From NCBI GenBank assembly GCA_017694755.1, contig JADIMO010000087.1:1-64000 (forward strand): 64,000 nucleotides of DNA, in the 5' to 3' direction. A program made the translations under genes and the position numbers. This document shows, piece after piece, positions 1 through 9,042 of this stretch. Under the pieces are notes generated by a model. It was not told the origin of the DNA. It worked only from the letters and a program-made list of their open reading frames with translations, and did not search any database. How positions within the stretch are numbered: the stretch's first letter is position 1; each line of letters begins with the position of its first letter. This DNA is from Candidatus Cryptobacteroides merdavium. GTDB lineage: Bacteria > Bacteroidota > Bacteroidia > Bacteroidales > UBA932.

Positions 1-257
1 GTCCGTTTCATTTCAAAAACCGTGTAATTGGCTATATTTCAATAATTTCAAAGAACTATTTATCCACTTTTACGGGACAGTAGTGATGATTGGATTTAAA
101 ACATTTGTCTCAAATTTACAAAAAAATAAATTCATAATCCGTGTTTTTCATAAAAATGAATTTTTAATGGCATAAAAAACATCCGGGATTGTCAAAAAAC
201 AGAAAAAAGATGGGCATTTCAGGCGGGCAGCAGGGTGAAAAAAAGAAATACTTTCAC

Positions 258-265
258 TATCTTTG
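258..265 (+). promoter_or_regulatory. -7 promoter element for hppA
   Basis: TATCTTTG matches the Bacteroidota -7 consensus TAnnTTTG and lies about 70 nt before the hppA start. No convincing TTTG is seen 19-20 bp upstream. The rest of 1-335 is AT-rich and holds no gene that I can see. A CAAATTTA at 111-118 could be a -7 element for a minus-strand gene left of the window. Confidence 0.5.
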
Positions 266-335
266 TTAAATATGGGCTGCAGTTTTTCAGCAGTTCCAGA
301 TAACCATTGTTGTTATAACACTAACTGATGATTTT

Positions 336-2534
336 ATGACAGGTCTTTTTTATCTTGTCCCGGCAGCCGCTGTAGCGGCTCTGTTCTTTGCCTGGCTTTT
401 TTTCCGTCAGATGATGAAGGAAAGCGAGGGCTCTGCCACGATGAAGGAGATTGCCCTGTATGTGAGAAAGGGGGCGATGGCCTATCTGAGGCAGCAGTAT
501 AAGGTAGTCACGATTGTCTTCGTGATACTTGCCGCATTCTTTGCGGTGCTTGCATACGGTTTCAATGTGCAGAACCCGTGGGTGCCGTTCGCCTTCCTGA
601 CCGGAGGCTTCTTTTCAGGCCTGGCGGGATTCGTGGGCATGAAAACTGCGACTTATGCTTCAGCAAGGACTGCCAATGCGGCCATGCGTTCCCTGAATTC
701 CGGACTCAAGCTTGCGTTCCGCTCCGGAGCCGTGATGGGGCTTACCGTTGTGGGGCTCGGTCTTCTCGACATTTCCTTGTGGTACATCATCCTTGATCAT
801 TTCATAGATGCCACAGGCCCGCAGAAGCTTGTGACAATCACCACGACGATGCTTACATTCGGTATGGGGGCTTCGACACAGGCTTTGTTTGCCCGTGTGG
901 GAGGCGGTATCTATACCAAGGCGGCCGATGTCGGGGCTGACCTTGTCGGAAAGGTCGAGGCGGGGATTCCGGAAGACGACCCGCGCAACCCTGCGACCAT
1001 AGCTGACAATGTGGGAGACAATGTGGGTGATGTCGCCGGAATGGGCGCCGACCTTTACGAGTCCTATTGCGGCTCGATACTGGCGGCTGCAGCCCTCGGT
1101 GCGTCGGCTTTCTACGGTATCGGAGAAGACATGCAGATGAGGGCGGTGTTTGCCCCTATGATCATTGCGGCAGTAGGAGTGGCCCTTTCCATCATCGGCA
1201 TCTATACGGTACGGACAAAGGAGGGTGCCGGAATGAGCCAGCTCCTGAAGTCTCTCGGATTCGGCACCAACCTCAGCGCAGTGCTGATTGCTGTGGCGAC
1301 ATTCGGTGTCCTGTATCTTCTCAAGCTTGACAACTGGCTCGGAATATCGTTCTCCGTAATCGTCGGACTGCTGGCCGGCGTCATCATCGGCCAGTCCACC
1401 GAATACTATACATCGCATTCATACAAGCCGACGCAGAAACTGGCTGAAAGCTCAAAGACGGGTCCGGCCACAGTCATCATTTCCGGTATCGGGCTCGGAA
1501 TGATATCCACAGCCATTCCTGTGATTACAATAGCCGTGGCCATTCTTCTTTCATATCTCTGCGCCATCAATTTCGACATGGCAAATATGCTTGACCCGCA
1601 GAATCTGAGCATAGGCCTGTACGGAATAGGCATTGCTGCCGTAGGAATGCTTTCCACTCTAGGCATCACGCTTGCCACTGACGCATACGGGCCTATAGCA
1701 GACAATGCCGGAGGAAATGCGCAGATGAGCGAACTTGATCCCGAAGTGCGCCGGCGCACCGATATTCTCGATGCTCTCGGAAATACCACGGCCGCCACAG
1801 GAAAAGGCTTCGCCATAGGTTCGGCCGCCCTGACTGCCCTTGCTCTCCTTGCTTCATATATGGAGGAAATAAAGATAGCTCTCGGCAGGACCGGTGAATT
1901 TATTACAGGAGCTGCAGGGGAAGCCGTGGAGGCGGCAAAGGCTACCATTCCGGATCTGATGGCCTATTATAATGTGGATCTCATGAATCCGACTGTGCTT
2001 GTAGGAGTCTTCATCGGGGCGATGATGTCGTTCCTGTTCTGCGGGCTCACGATGAATGCCGTCGGCAGGGCTGCCCAGAAGATGGTGGCCGAGGTGCGCA
2101 GACAGTTCCGCGAAATCAAAGGCATCCTTACGAAAGAGGCCGTTCCTGATTATGCCAGATGTGTGGAGATTTCCACGAAGGGCGCCCAGCATGAAATGCT
2201 TTTCCCGTCTCTCATTGCCATCATAGTGCCTGTTGTAGTCGGCCTTGTACTTGGAGTCGCAGGTGTCATGGGGCTTCTCATCGGAGGCCTCGGCTCCGGC
2301 TTTGTGCTTGCCATTTTCATGGCCAATTCCGGCGGGGCATGGGACAATGCCAAGAAGTATGTAGAGGAAGGGAATCTCGGCGGCAAGAATTCCGAATGCC
2401 ATAAGGCCACGGTTGTCGGAGACACTGTCGGCGACCCGTTCAAGGATACTTCCGGCCCGTCACTGAATATCCTCATCAAGCTCATGAGCATGGTATCCAT
2501 CGTCATGGCAGGACTCACCGTCTGGATTCACTGA
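336..2534 (+). CDS. hppA: Membrane-bound ion-translocating pyrophosphatase
   Basis: Integral membrane pyrophosphatase that couples PPi hydrolysis to H+ and/or Na+ export across the inner membrane. The 732-residue length and many hydrophobic helices are typical. The substrate-binding loop is seen near residues 205-245 (DDPRNPATIADNVGDNVGD), with a second acidic cluster near the C terminus (GDTVGDPFKDTSGPS, about 695-710). The motif GNTTAATGKG (about 480-490) has Ala where K+-independent enzymes carry Lys, so by family knowledge this is the K+-dependent class. Whether it pumps Na+, H+ or both cannot be read from the sequence. An upstream ATG at 328 runs straight into a stop, which fixes the start at 336. 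The gene is monocistronic, with a promoter element at 258 and a terminator at 2544. Confidence 0.97.
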   Translation: MTGLFYLVPAAAVAALFFAWLFFRQMMKESEGSATMKEIALYVRKGAMAYLRQQYKVVTIVFVILAAFFAVLAYGFNVQNPWVPFAFLTGGFFSGLAGFVGMKTATYASARTANAAMRSLNSGLKLAFRSGAVMGLTVVGLGLLDISLWYIILDHFIDATGPQKLVTITTTMLTFGMGASTQALFARVGGGIYTKAADVGADLVGKVEAGIPEDDPRNPATIADNVGDNVGDVAGMGADLYESYCGSILAAAALGASAFYGIGEDMQMRAVFAPMIIAAVGVALSIIGIYTVRTKEGAGMSQLLKSLGFGTNLSAVLIAVATFGVLYLLKLDNWLGISFSVIVGLLAGVIIGQSTEYYTSHSYKPTQKLAESSKTGPATVIISGIGLGMISTAIPVITIAVAILLSYLCAINFDMANMLDPQNLSIGLYGIGIAAVGMLSTLGITLATDAYGPIADNAGGNAQMSELDPEVRRRTDILDALGNTTAATGKGFAIGSAALTALALLASYMEEIKIALGRTGEFITGAAGEAVEAAKATIPDLMAYYNVDLMNPTVLVGVFIGAMMSFLFCGLTMNAVGRAAQKMVAEVRRQFREIKGILTKEAVPDYARCVEISTKGAQHEMLFPSLIAIIVPVVVGLVLGVAGVMGLLIGGLGSGFVLAIFMANSGGAWDNAKKYVEEGNLGGKNSECHKATVVGDTVGDPFKDTSGPSLNILIKLMSMVSIVMAGLTVWIH

Positions 2535-2543
2535 CAGATTTAT

Positions 2544-2582
2544 GACGGGGACTCCGGACTTTGTCCGTCCCCGTCTTCTTTC
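2544..2582 (+). terminator. Intrinsic terminator of hppA
   Basis: GACGGGGAC (2544-2552) pairs perfectly with GTCCCCGTC (2567-2575) and is followed by TTCTTTC. It begins 10 nt after the hppA stop codon. Confidence 0.75.
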
Positions 2583-2606
2583 AATAACATCTTATTGCTT
2601 TAAGCT

Positions 2607-3485
2607 ATGAAAAAATTTTCAGACAAGGGACCCGGGAGCCGGTTCGTTGCGGCTGCCGCAGCCCTGTTCCTTTTTGCATCATCCGTTCATGCGCAGGTTG
2701 CGGACACGGTGTTTGTCACAGATTCGTCACGGTATGCCGGGCAATATCCGGAAGGGACAGGTGTGCTTTATTCAGATGCTGACGGGCTTGTCCTTGGCGA
2801 GTTCCGAAACGGGGTGCCGGACGGGGTCTGTACGCATTATATGCCGGACGGGAGCCGGTATTACGGCAGTTTCCGGGACGGCAGGCATTGCGGCTACGGG
2901 CATTTCTTTTCAAAGTCGGGCAAGGTGCTGGCAGGGGAATTCCGGGACGGATACGCAAACGGTCTTGATACCCTGTGGTATCCGGACGGTTCCGTATATG
3001 CCGGCAGATGCAGAAACGGCAGGCCTGTGTCAAAGTTCTCGGAGGATTATGGCAGACATTATAAAGGTATGCATGTGCCGGAGGCCATAGTTAGGGCGAA
3101 GCCTGTGTTCCGGGAACAGGAACTGACTGCAGAACAGCGTGATTTTCTTGACAATGCATATAAGGAATATGCAAGGCTGACCCGCAATGACAAGTCACCG
3201 AGATTCAGAGGACAGGACCCGAATGCCTTCAGCAGATGGATTACTTCTCAACTCAAATATCCTTCCGATGCACGCAGAAACCGCATAGAGGGTGTTGTCA
3301 TGGTGAAATTCGTCGTGGACAGGAACGGGAGTCTGGATGATGTAACTGTACTGGAATCTCCGGACGAATCCCTGTCCAAGGAGGCCTTGCGTGTGATAAG
3401 CCTGTCCCCGAGGTGGTCCCCCGGTGTGTACAAAGGTGAGAAGGTAAGGGTTTCCTATACATTCCCTGTCATATTCAAGCTGTAA
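2607..3485 (+). CDS. MORN-repeat protein with C-terminal TonB domain
   Basis: Exported protein of 292 residues. It starts with a signal peptide (MKKFSDKGPG..., cleavage probably after SVHA, residue 29). Residues about 50-135 contain four MORN-like repeats (patterns such as LGEFRNGVPDG, YYGSFRDGRHCGYG, LAGEFRDGYANG, YAGRCRNGRP). The last 85 residues resemble the TonB C-terminal domain (RIEGVVMVKFVVDRNG, LSPRWSPGVYKGEKVRVSYTFPV). TonB-like domains contact TonB-dependent outer-membrane receptors, but this protein has no N-terminal membrane anchor other than the signal, so it is unlikely to be a classical energy transducer. It is flanked by a terminator upstream and a convergent gene downstream. 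The partner is unknown. Confidence 0.85.
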   Translation: MKKFSDKGPGSRFVAAAAALFLFASSVHAQVADTVFVTDSSRYAGQYPEGTGVLYSDADGLVLGEFRNGVPDGVCTHYMPDGSRYYGSFRDGRHCGYGHFFSKSGKVLAGEFRDGYANGLDTLWYPDGSVYAGRCRNGRPVSKFSEDYGRHYKGMHVPEAIVRAKPVFREQELTAEQRDFLDNAYKEYARLTRNDKSPRFRGQDPNAFSRWITSQLKYPSDARRNRIEGVVMVKFVVDRNGSLDDVTVLESPDESLSKEALRVISLSPRWSPGVYKGEKVRVSYTFPVIFKL

Positions 3486-3491
3486 TCGAGT

Positions 3492-5063
3492 CTATTTTTT
3501 GATAATTATCCATGTGCCGCCTTTGGTGGGACCAACATGCTTGATTATATTTTTCAGTGCTTCAATATCGCGTTTGATGGTGCGTTCATTGGCATCAAGT
3601 CGTTCTGCCATTTCTTCTATCGTAATCCCGGGATTTTGGCGGATAAGACTGATAATGCCTTGCTGACGTTTGTGCTTTTTAATGGTTGCCTTTGTGTGTT
3701 TTTGCGCATCGTCTGATGATATGTTCAAATCATCGTCGTTCACTGTTTTTTGGGACATTTCGTCGTTTCTTGGGACATTTTCACCTGTTTCTTGGGACAA
3801 TATGTTGTTTCTTGGGACATTTTCACCTGTTTCTTGGGACACATTTGTATATGTGATAGAGAAAATGAATTGTGAACTGCTATTAATCTCAACATTATAG
3901 CCGGGATAATAAAGCGGCGCATATCGCAAAATATTGCGGGTTCCCGACCCCATATCTTCTACCCACGACAGTTCGTGAAAAACTCGTACCAAAAGCGGAT
4001 TTTTGGTATAATTGCTTAATTGTCGCAAGGTTAACTGCCCTTCAGGAATTTCGGGCAACAGTCGTGTCGGATTTTTAGTAACCACTCTGTCTTTGAACAC
4101 GTGGTAGAAACATGCATATCCTGCACTATAATCGGCATGAACACATAAATTGGCAATAATCTCACGGAATAGTTCCAGCCGCAAATCTACTCGTTGTGTT
4201 GTTCCGCTCGGCAAATAGAACTTATCCGGCAGCCACCGTTCAGTAAATTGGATTAATTGGTTGTAAACCTTTATAAGGTTACAGCGCATTGTTCTGCGGT
4301 CATCGTAGCGATTGGGGAATTGCCGCTCATCGTTATATTGGTTGTAGGTACACATATGGAACATCGCTTCAAAACGATAGCGGGGTAAAAAATCGGCAAT
4401 GGCATCGTCTGTGCCAAACAGAATCAGGGCTGCGTATTTCAGTTTCAGTTCGTCTGTGGCGGCGTCGCGCTTTGCCAGTCTGGTATGAACCAATATCTCT
4501 TCATCGCTCAGTTGGAGCCATGCGTGTTCGGGTTTCTTTACAGCAAGGATGTTTCTGCAGAACTGGAATGTATCATGGTCGAGATGCACCATTGTCAAAT
4601 CTTCTGCTATCCGTTCCTCAAACAGGTGAGGATTCTTTCGCTCAAAAACGGTCAGCATCAGTTCGGGCTGGTCGGTTATGTCAATGTCGGCATCTCCATT
4701 TCTGTCCCAATACCGGTCTTTATAACGATATACATATTGGCCGCATGGAATATCAAGATAGATAACGGTTTTACCGCAGACTGCAATTATCTGTGGCGTA
4801 AAATATGGACATGGCAAAAACAATTCCTGGTTTTTGATGGCGGTAATGATATTGGCCTTCAGCGTTTCCGCCTTTTCGGGGCTTACGCCGACAATTTCTC
4901 CATTATTGCGTACACCTACAAGAATATGTCCTCCGCTATGATTCAGGAAAGAGCATACGGTTTCGTATAGAGATTCCGAAATCTGTTCAGTACAGGTCTT
5001 GTACTCTATTGTTGCCCCTTCCCCTTTCTTGGATAGTTTTATAAAATGGTCTGCCGTCATCAT
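3492..5063 (-). CDS. AlbA/Schlafen-type ATP-binding transcriptional regulator
   Basis: A 523-residue protein of the COG2865 type. The N-terminal AlbA_2 (Schlafen-like) domain is at about residues 12-125 (GEGATIEYKTC, SFLNHSGGHILVGVRNNGEIVG). A C-terminal ATP-binding-like region (LELFREIIANLCVHADYSAG, VEDMGSGTRNI) follows at about 295-375. A winged helix-turn-helix lies at about 465-515 (GIISLIRQNPGITIEEMAERL). Between them a 14-residue unit beginning SQETGENVPRN repeats twice, then degenerates. The family is usually accessory and variably distributed, and its DNA target is unknown. A minus-strand TAATTTTG (complement of 5086-5093) is a likely -7 element. Confidence 0.85.
   Translation of the reverse strand: MMTADHFIKLSKKGEGATIEYKTCTEQISESLYETVCSFLNHSGGHILVGVRNNGEIVGVSPEKAETLKANIITAIKNQELFLPCPYFTPQIIAVCGKTVIYLDIPCGQYVYRYKDRYWDRNGDADIDITDQPELMLTVFERKNPHLFEERIAEDLTMVHLDHDTFQFCRNILAVKKPEHAWLQLSDEEILVHTRLAKRDAATDELKLKYAALILFGTDDAIADFLPRYRFEAMFHMCTYNQYNDERQFPNRYDDRRTMRCNLIKVYNQLIQFTERWLPDKFYLPSGTTQRVDLRLELFREIIANLCVHADYSAGYACFYHVFKDRVVTKNPTRLLPEIPEGQLTLRQLSNYTKNPLLVRVFHELSWVEDMGSGTRNILRYAPLYYPGYNVEINSSSQFIFSITYTNVSQETGENVPRNNILSQETGENVPRNDEMSQKTVNDDDLNISSDDAQKHTKATIKKHKRQQGIISLIRQNPGITIEEMAERLDANERTIKRDIEALKNIIKHVGPTKGGTWIIIKK
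3771..3855. repeat. 42-bp in-gene tandem repeat
   Basis: TGGGACA occurs at 3751, 3771, 3793, 3813 and 3835, spaced alternately 20 and 22 bp, giving a 42-bp period (14 codons). On the coding (minus) strand the same TCCCAAGAAAC core is read in two frames, as SQET and then VPRN. The repeat makes the linker before the wHTH of the AlbA-type regulator. Confidence 0.85.
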
Positions 5064-5085
5064 TATGATCAGTCAAGTCTTATTG

Positions 5086-5093
5086 CAAAATTA
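5086..5093 (-). promoter_or_regulatory. -7 element for the AlbA-type gene
   Basis: The minus strand reads TAATTTTG, a TAnnTTTG match 23 nt before the ATG at 5063. No -33 match was found. Confidence 0.4.
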
Positions 5094-5189
5094 AAAATTA
5101 TCCGATGAATAATTTGAAATCATAATGAAAGTGAAAGAAATATTTGGAGCCGTTTCTTTATGATTCTCTGCATAACCATCAAAAATTGC

Positions 5190-5197
5190 TATCTTTG
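5190..5197 (+). promoter_or_regulatory. -7 element for the suf cluster
   Basis: TATCTTTG ends 16 nt before the sufB ATG, so the transcript would have a leader of only about 10 nt. This limits room for a leader-borne regulator. Confidence 0.6.
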
Positions 5198-5213
5198 CAA
5201 GTTCCGATAAGAT

Positions 5214-6665
5214 ATGACTATGGACGAAAGGACAGAAAAAGACATATTGCAGGAGATAGCCGGTCAGGAGTATGAGCATGGTTTTGTCACTGATGTCGAG
5301 CAGGAATTCATTCCGAAAGGGCTCAACGAGGACATAATAAGGCTCATTTCCGCCAAGAAGCAGGAGCCGGAATGGCTGCTGGAGTTCAGGCTTGACGCAT
5401 TCCGGCGCTGGCAGAAGATGAAGATGCCGACATGGGCGCATCTTGACATCCCGGAGATTGATTTTCAGGACATAATATATTATGCTGCCCCGAAGAAGGA
5501 CAGCGACAGGCCGAAGGAGATAGACCCCGAGCTGGAGAAGACCTTCGACAAACTCGGCATCCCTTTGAACGAGAGGGCCGCCCTTGCCGGGGTGGCGGTG
5601 GATGCCGTCTTCGACTCTGTGTCGGTGACCACCACTTTCCGGAAGGCGCTTGCAGACAAGGGAATCATCTTCTGTTCGTTTTCCGAGGCAGTCAGGGAAC
5701 ATCCGGATCTGGTGAGGAAATATCTCGCCTCCGTAGTGCCGGTGGGGGACAATTTCTATGCTGCCCTCAATTCGGCCGTTTTCAGCGACGGTTCATTCTG
5801 CTACATCCCGAAAGGGGTGAGATGTCCGATGGAGCTTTCCAGCTATTTCAGAATCAATGCAAAGGGAACAGGGCAGTTTGAAAGGACCCTGATAGTCGCC
5901 GATGAAGGCTCGTATGTGAGCTATATGGAAGGATGTACGGCTCCTATGCGAGATGAAAACCAGCTGCATGCGGCCGTGGTGGAGATAGTGGTGGAGAAGG
6001 ATGCCGAGGTCAAGTATTCCACTGTCCAGAACTGGTATCCTGGTGATGCACGGGGCAAGGGAGGAATATTCAACTTCGTCACCAAGAGAGGAATATGCAA
6101 GGGAAGCGGAAGCCATCTTTCATGGACCCAGGTTGAAACAGGCTCTGCCATCACATGGAAATATCCGAGCACCATATTGAAAGGGGACAATTCTTCATCC
6201 GAATTCTATTCCGTGGCTGTGACCAACAATTTCCAGCAGGCGGACACGGGAACGAAGATGATCCATGTCGGGAAAAACACGAGGAGCCGCATCATAAGCA
6301 AGGGCATTTCAGCCGGACACAGCCAGAACAGCTACCGAGGGCTTGTGAAGATGCTTCCGGGAGCGGACAATGCCCGCAACTACTCCCAGTGCGACAGCCT
6401 GCTGATAGGCGACAGGTGCGGGGCGCATACTTTCCCGAACATAGAGAATGCCAACAGGACTGCCGTGGTGGAGCATGAGGCCACCACTTCCAAGATAAGT
6501 GAAGACCAGCTGTTCTACTGCAATCAGCGCGGCATCGGGCCGGAGGAGGCCGTCGGACTGATAGTCAACGGCTATGCCCGCGAAGTGCTTTCCAAACTGC
6601 CGATGGAATTTGCCGTCGAGGCCCAGAAACTGCTCCAGGTTTCCCTTGAAGGCTCTGTAGGTTAA
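5214..6665 (+). CDS. sufB: Fe-S cluster assembly scaffold SufB
   Basis: Core scaffold protein of the SUF pathway. With SufC and SufD it forms the cytoplasmic complex that builds Fe-S clusters. The 483-residue length is normal. Conserved blocks are present: [75 protein letters not shown] (with the conserved Cys) and a C-terminal [19 protein letters not shown]. The start may be ATG 5214 or ATG 5220, two codons later. It is followed, unusually, by pnuC before sufC and sufD. No cysteine desulfurase (sufS) or sufE is present in this cluster. Confidence 0.97.
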   Translation: MTMDERTEKDILQEIAGQEYEHGFVTDVEQEFIPKGLNEDIIRLISAKKQEPEWLLEFRLDAFRRWQKMKMPTWAHLDIPEIDFQDIIYYAAPKKDSDRPKEIDPELEKTFDKLGIPLNERAALAGVAVDAVFDSVSVTTTFRKALADKGIIFCSFSEAVREHPDLVRKYLASVVPVGDNFYAALNSAVFSDGSFCYIPKGVRCPMELSSYFRINAKGTGQFERTLIVADEGSYVSYMEGCTAPMRDENQLHAAVVEIVVEKDAEVKYSTVQNWYPGDARGKGGIFNFVTKRGICKGSGSHLSWTQVETGSAITWKYPSTILKGDNSSSEFYSVAVTNNFQQADTGTKMIHVGKNTRSRIISKGISAGHSQNSYRGLVKMLPGADNARNYSQCDSLLIGDRCGAHTFPNIENANRTAVVEHEATTSKISEDQLFYCNQRGIGPEEAVGLIVNGYAREVLSKLPMEFAVEAQKLLQVSLEGSVG

Positions 6666-6768
6666 CGTTATTCGATTTCCGCAATAATACTCCTAACCAA
6701 ACAAGTTTGATTGCACTCGGTTTGTCGTCGGTTCAGGATCCTTTTAGGAAACAGTATTGGAAAAACAG

Positions 6769-6800
6769 ATTAAGACCGCAGGTCTTAATGACCTTTGGAG
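6769..6800 (+). promoter_or_regulatory. Tandem hairpins between sufB and pnuC
   Basis: ATTAAGACC (6769-6777) and GGTCTTAAT (6781-6789) form a perfect 9-bp stem with a GCA loop. ACCT TTGG AGGT follows directly (6791-6802). There is no T-run, so this is not a simple terminator. It could be a processing or attenuation site in the 168-nt sufB-pnuC gap. No known riboswitch consensus was recognised there. Confidence 0.35.
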
Positions 6801-6833
6801 GTAATTATGCGGATAATCTATAATTTATTATAA

Positions 6834-7493
6834 ATGAAAGAATTTTTGAACTATACGTTGTTTACCATAGGCGGGGATGTGCCGGTGCTGCTGATAGACC
6901 TGATCACTTCGGTCCTGGGGCTGACCTGTGTGTTCCTTGCCGGACGCAACAGCAAATACAATTTCTGGGTGGGTTATCTCTATACGACATTTCTGTTTCT
7001 GATGTTCTGGAACAAGAATCTGTATGCCAGCCTGCTCCTGCAGCCGGTATCCCTCGGAATCAACATTCTCGGGCATTACCGCTGGACCCATCCGAAGAAG
7101 TCGGAGGAGAGTTCGCAGGACCACAGCGCACTGAAGGTGTCCATGCTTACATGGCCGCAGCGCGGGGCTGCCGTCGTTTCGGTGTTTCTGATAGCCTGGC
7201 TCTGGGGGTGGCTCCTCAGCCAGCTCGGGAACAGGTGGTGCGTCGGGGTTTTCCCGTCCGACCCGATTCCTTATCTGGACGCCTGCGTGACCGTGCTCAT
7301 ACTTGTGGCACAGTTCCTTTCGGCCTTGAAGAAGTGGGACTGCTGGATAGCATGGCTGCTGGTGAATGTGACGCAGATGATATTGCACATATCGGTAGGC
7401 CATGTGTTCATGCCGATAGTGTCAGGCCTTTACCTCATAAACGGCATAGTTTCGCTGTACGGCTGGTACAGGCTGTATCAGAAGAAGGCATAA
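6834..7493 (+). CDS. pnuC: PnuC-family vitamin/nucleoside transporter
   Basis: A 219-residue polytopic membrane protein with about seven hydrophobic segments. It shows PnuC-family traits: an early VLGLTCVFLAGRNSKYNFWVG segment, LGINILGHYRW, and a late LSALKKWDCWIAWLLVN-(T)QM segment. PnuC proteins are facilitators for nicotinamide riboside or related vitamins such as thiamine, with a cytosolic kinase trapping the substrate. No riboswitch or kinase gene is adjacent, so the substrate is not assignable. Its position inside the suf cluster is odd. It is probably co-transcribed with sufB, as no clear promoter is visible in the gap. Confidence 0.8.
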   Translation: MKEFLNYTLFTIGGDVPVLLIDLITSVLGLTCVFLAGRNSKYNFWVGYLYTTFLFLMFWNKNLYASLLLQPVSLGINILGHYRWTHPKKSEESSQDHSALKVSMLTWPQRGAAVVSVFLIAWLWGWLLSQLGNRWCVGVFPSDPIPYLDACVTVLILVAQFLSALKKWDCWIAWLLVNVTQMILHISVGHVFMPIVSGLYLINGIVSLYGWYRLYQKKA

Positions 7494-7500
7494 AGGAAGC

Positions 7501-7535
7501 AGATTCCTCGGCATCGCTCGGGATGACGGTTGAAG
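7501..7535. repeat. Dispersed intergenic repeat, copy 1
   Basis: This 35-bp stretch (AGATTCCTCGGCATCGCTCG then GGATGACGGTTGAAG) shares its first and last parts with 15193-15251. Similar TTCCTCG...CGGGATGAC strings are familiar as dispersed intergenic repeats in bacterial genomes. Confidence 0.45.
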
Positions 7536-7590
7536 GGATTGTTTTTGACTTTAAATAAATTAAATGGCGGCAGCCAAATATATTTAGAAT

Positions 7591-8340
7591 ATGAGTGACA
7601 TATTGTTGGAAATAAAAGGTCTGAGAGCTTCCGTTGAGGACAAGGAAATCCTCAAGGGAGTGGATCTTGTCATGCGCAAGGGTGAGATACATGCCATAAT
7701 GGGTCCCAACGGGGCAGGAAAGAGTACCCTTTCCGCTGTCCTTGCCGGAAGGGAGAATTTCACCGTCACGGACGGTTCCGTGACCTTCATGGGCATGGAC
7801 CTGCTGAAAATGTCCCCGGAAGAGCGTTCCAGGGCAGGGATATTCCTCTCATTCCAGTATCCGGTGGAGATACCGGGTGTGTCCATCACCAATTTCATGA
7901 AGACTGCGGTCAATGCCCACAGGGAGGCGAAGGGGCTTGAGCCGCTGAAGGCAGGGGATTTCCTGAAGCTCATGCGGGAGAAGATGGCATTTGTGCAGAT
8001 GAAGCCGGAGTTCTCCAAAAGGGAGGTGAATGTCGGATTTTCCGGAGGGGAGAAGAAGCGCAACGAGATATTCCAGATGGCCATGCTCGACCCTGTGCTT
8101 TCGATTCTTGACGAGACGGACAGCGGACTGGATGTGGATGCCCTCAGGATAGTGGCCAACGGGGTTAATTCCCTTCACACCCCGGAAAAGTCTGTCATAG
8201 TCATCACCCATTACCAGAGGCTTCTGGACTATATAGTCCCGGATTTCGTGCATGTCCTGAAAGACGGGCGCATAGTGAAGTCTGCGGGCAGGGAACTTGT
8301 GGCAGAGATAGAGGACAAGGGATACGACTCCATAAACTGA
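7591..8340 (+). CDS. sufC: Fe-S assembly ATPase SufC
   Basis: ABC-type ATPase of the SufBCD complex, 249 residues. The Walker A motif GPNGAGKST (about 38-46), SufC-type Q-loop LSFQYPVEIPG, signature FSGGEKKR, Walker B LSILDETDSGLD and H-loop VITHYQR are all visible. ATP binding drives conformational change of SufB/SufD and is essential for Fe-S assembly. It is separated from sufB by pnuC and from sufD by only 7 nt, so sufC and sufD are surely co-transcribed. Confidence 0.97.
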   Translation: MSDILLEIKGLRASVEDKEILKGVDLVMRKGEIHAIMGPNGAGKSTLSAVLAGRENFTVTDGSVTFMGMDLLKMSPEERSRAGIFLSFQYPVEIPGVSITNFMKTAVNAHREAKGLEPLKAGDFLKLMREKMAFVQMKPEFSKREVNVGFSGGEKKRNEIFQMAMLDPVLSILDETDSGLDVDALRIVANGVNSLHTPEKSVIVITHYQRLLDYIVPDFVHVLKDGRIVKSAGRELVAEIEDKGYDSIN

Positions 8341-8347
8341 CGGTGAG

Positions 8348-9019
8348 ATGGAAGGCAAAAGAACCATAACATTGGCTCCGGGGGAAAGCCTGCAGCGGGT
8401 GTTCATGCTCAGGGATCCGGCGGAGAACGCCCTCCCTTTCAGCCGTCTGGTGCTCGGGGCGGACTCCAATGCGGACATAACCGTGGTGGTGATGCCAGGG
8501 GTGAATTGTGACATCAGCCTGACGGTGGACATAGAGGGCCAGAATGCCGGATGTACAGTCCAGGGAGTCTATATCTGTCCCGGCTCCGAGAGTGTCAGGA
8601 TAGCTGTAGACATGAACCATAATGTGCCGCATTGCACTTCGCGCCAGCTCTTCAAAGGCCTTGCCGGAGGTACATCAAGGGTTGATTTCTACGGCAAGAT
8701 CATTGTGGCGCAGGATGCCCAGAAGACAGAGGCATATCAGGAAAACCACAATCTTCTTCTTTCTGATGACGCCAAGGTCAATACACGGCCTCAGCTTGAA
8801 ATCTATGCGGATGATGTGAAATGTTCGCACGGGGCGACAATCGGCCGCCTCAATGAGGAGGAGCAGTTCTATATGCGTTCCAGGGGGATATCCCTGCAAG
8901 ATGCCCGTGTCCTCCAGATGATTTCATTTGTTTCGCCTGTATTCCAACATATTCCTGAGTCTGCAGTGAAAGATGAAATTGTGGAGGAAGTGGAACGGGC
9001 CATCCGTAATAACTTTTGA
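8348..9019 (+). CDS. sufD: Short SufD-like Fe-S assembly protein
   Basis: A 223-residue protein homologous to the C-terminal part of SufD. SufD proteins are typically 400-450 residues. The beta-helix core and the conserved region CSHGATIGRLNEEEQFYMRSRGI (residues about 160-182, with the SufD His) are retained, as is the C-terminal helix EIVEEVERAIRNNF that contacts SufC. The N-terminal helical domain is missing. No matching upstream reading frame was found: sufC ends 7 nt before the ATG. It therefore looks like a genuine short form rather than a fresh truncation. Confidence 0.88.
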   Translation: MEGKRTITLAPGESLQRVFMLRDPAENALPFSRLVLGADSNADITVVVMPGVNCDISLTVDIEGQNAGCTVQGVYICPGSESVRIAVDMNHNVPHCTSRQLFKGLAGGTSRVDFYGKIIVAQDAQKTEAYQENHNLLLSDDAKVNTRPQLEIYADDVKCSHGATIGRLNEEEQFYMRSRGISLQDARVLQMISFVSPVFQHIPESAVKDEIVEEVERAIRNNF

Positions 9020-9042
9020 ACCATTACAGTCTATTTTGAATC

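Noticed and set aside
660-1418. 252-codon minus-strand frame inside hppA
   Set aside because: Shadow of the hppA codons, rich in His/Arg/Cys with no family features. Similar long frames opposite comM, nrdD and metK were dropped for the same reason.
6662-6834. TPP, NAD or preQ1 riboswitch before pnuC
   Set aside because: No conserved thi-box or other core was found in the gap. Only simple hairpins are present.
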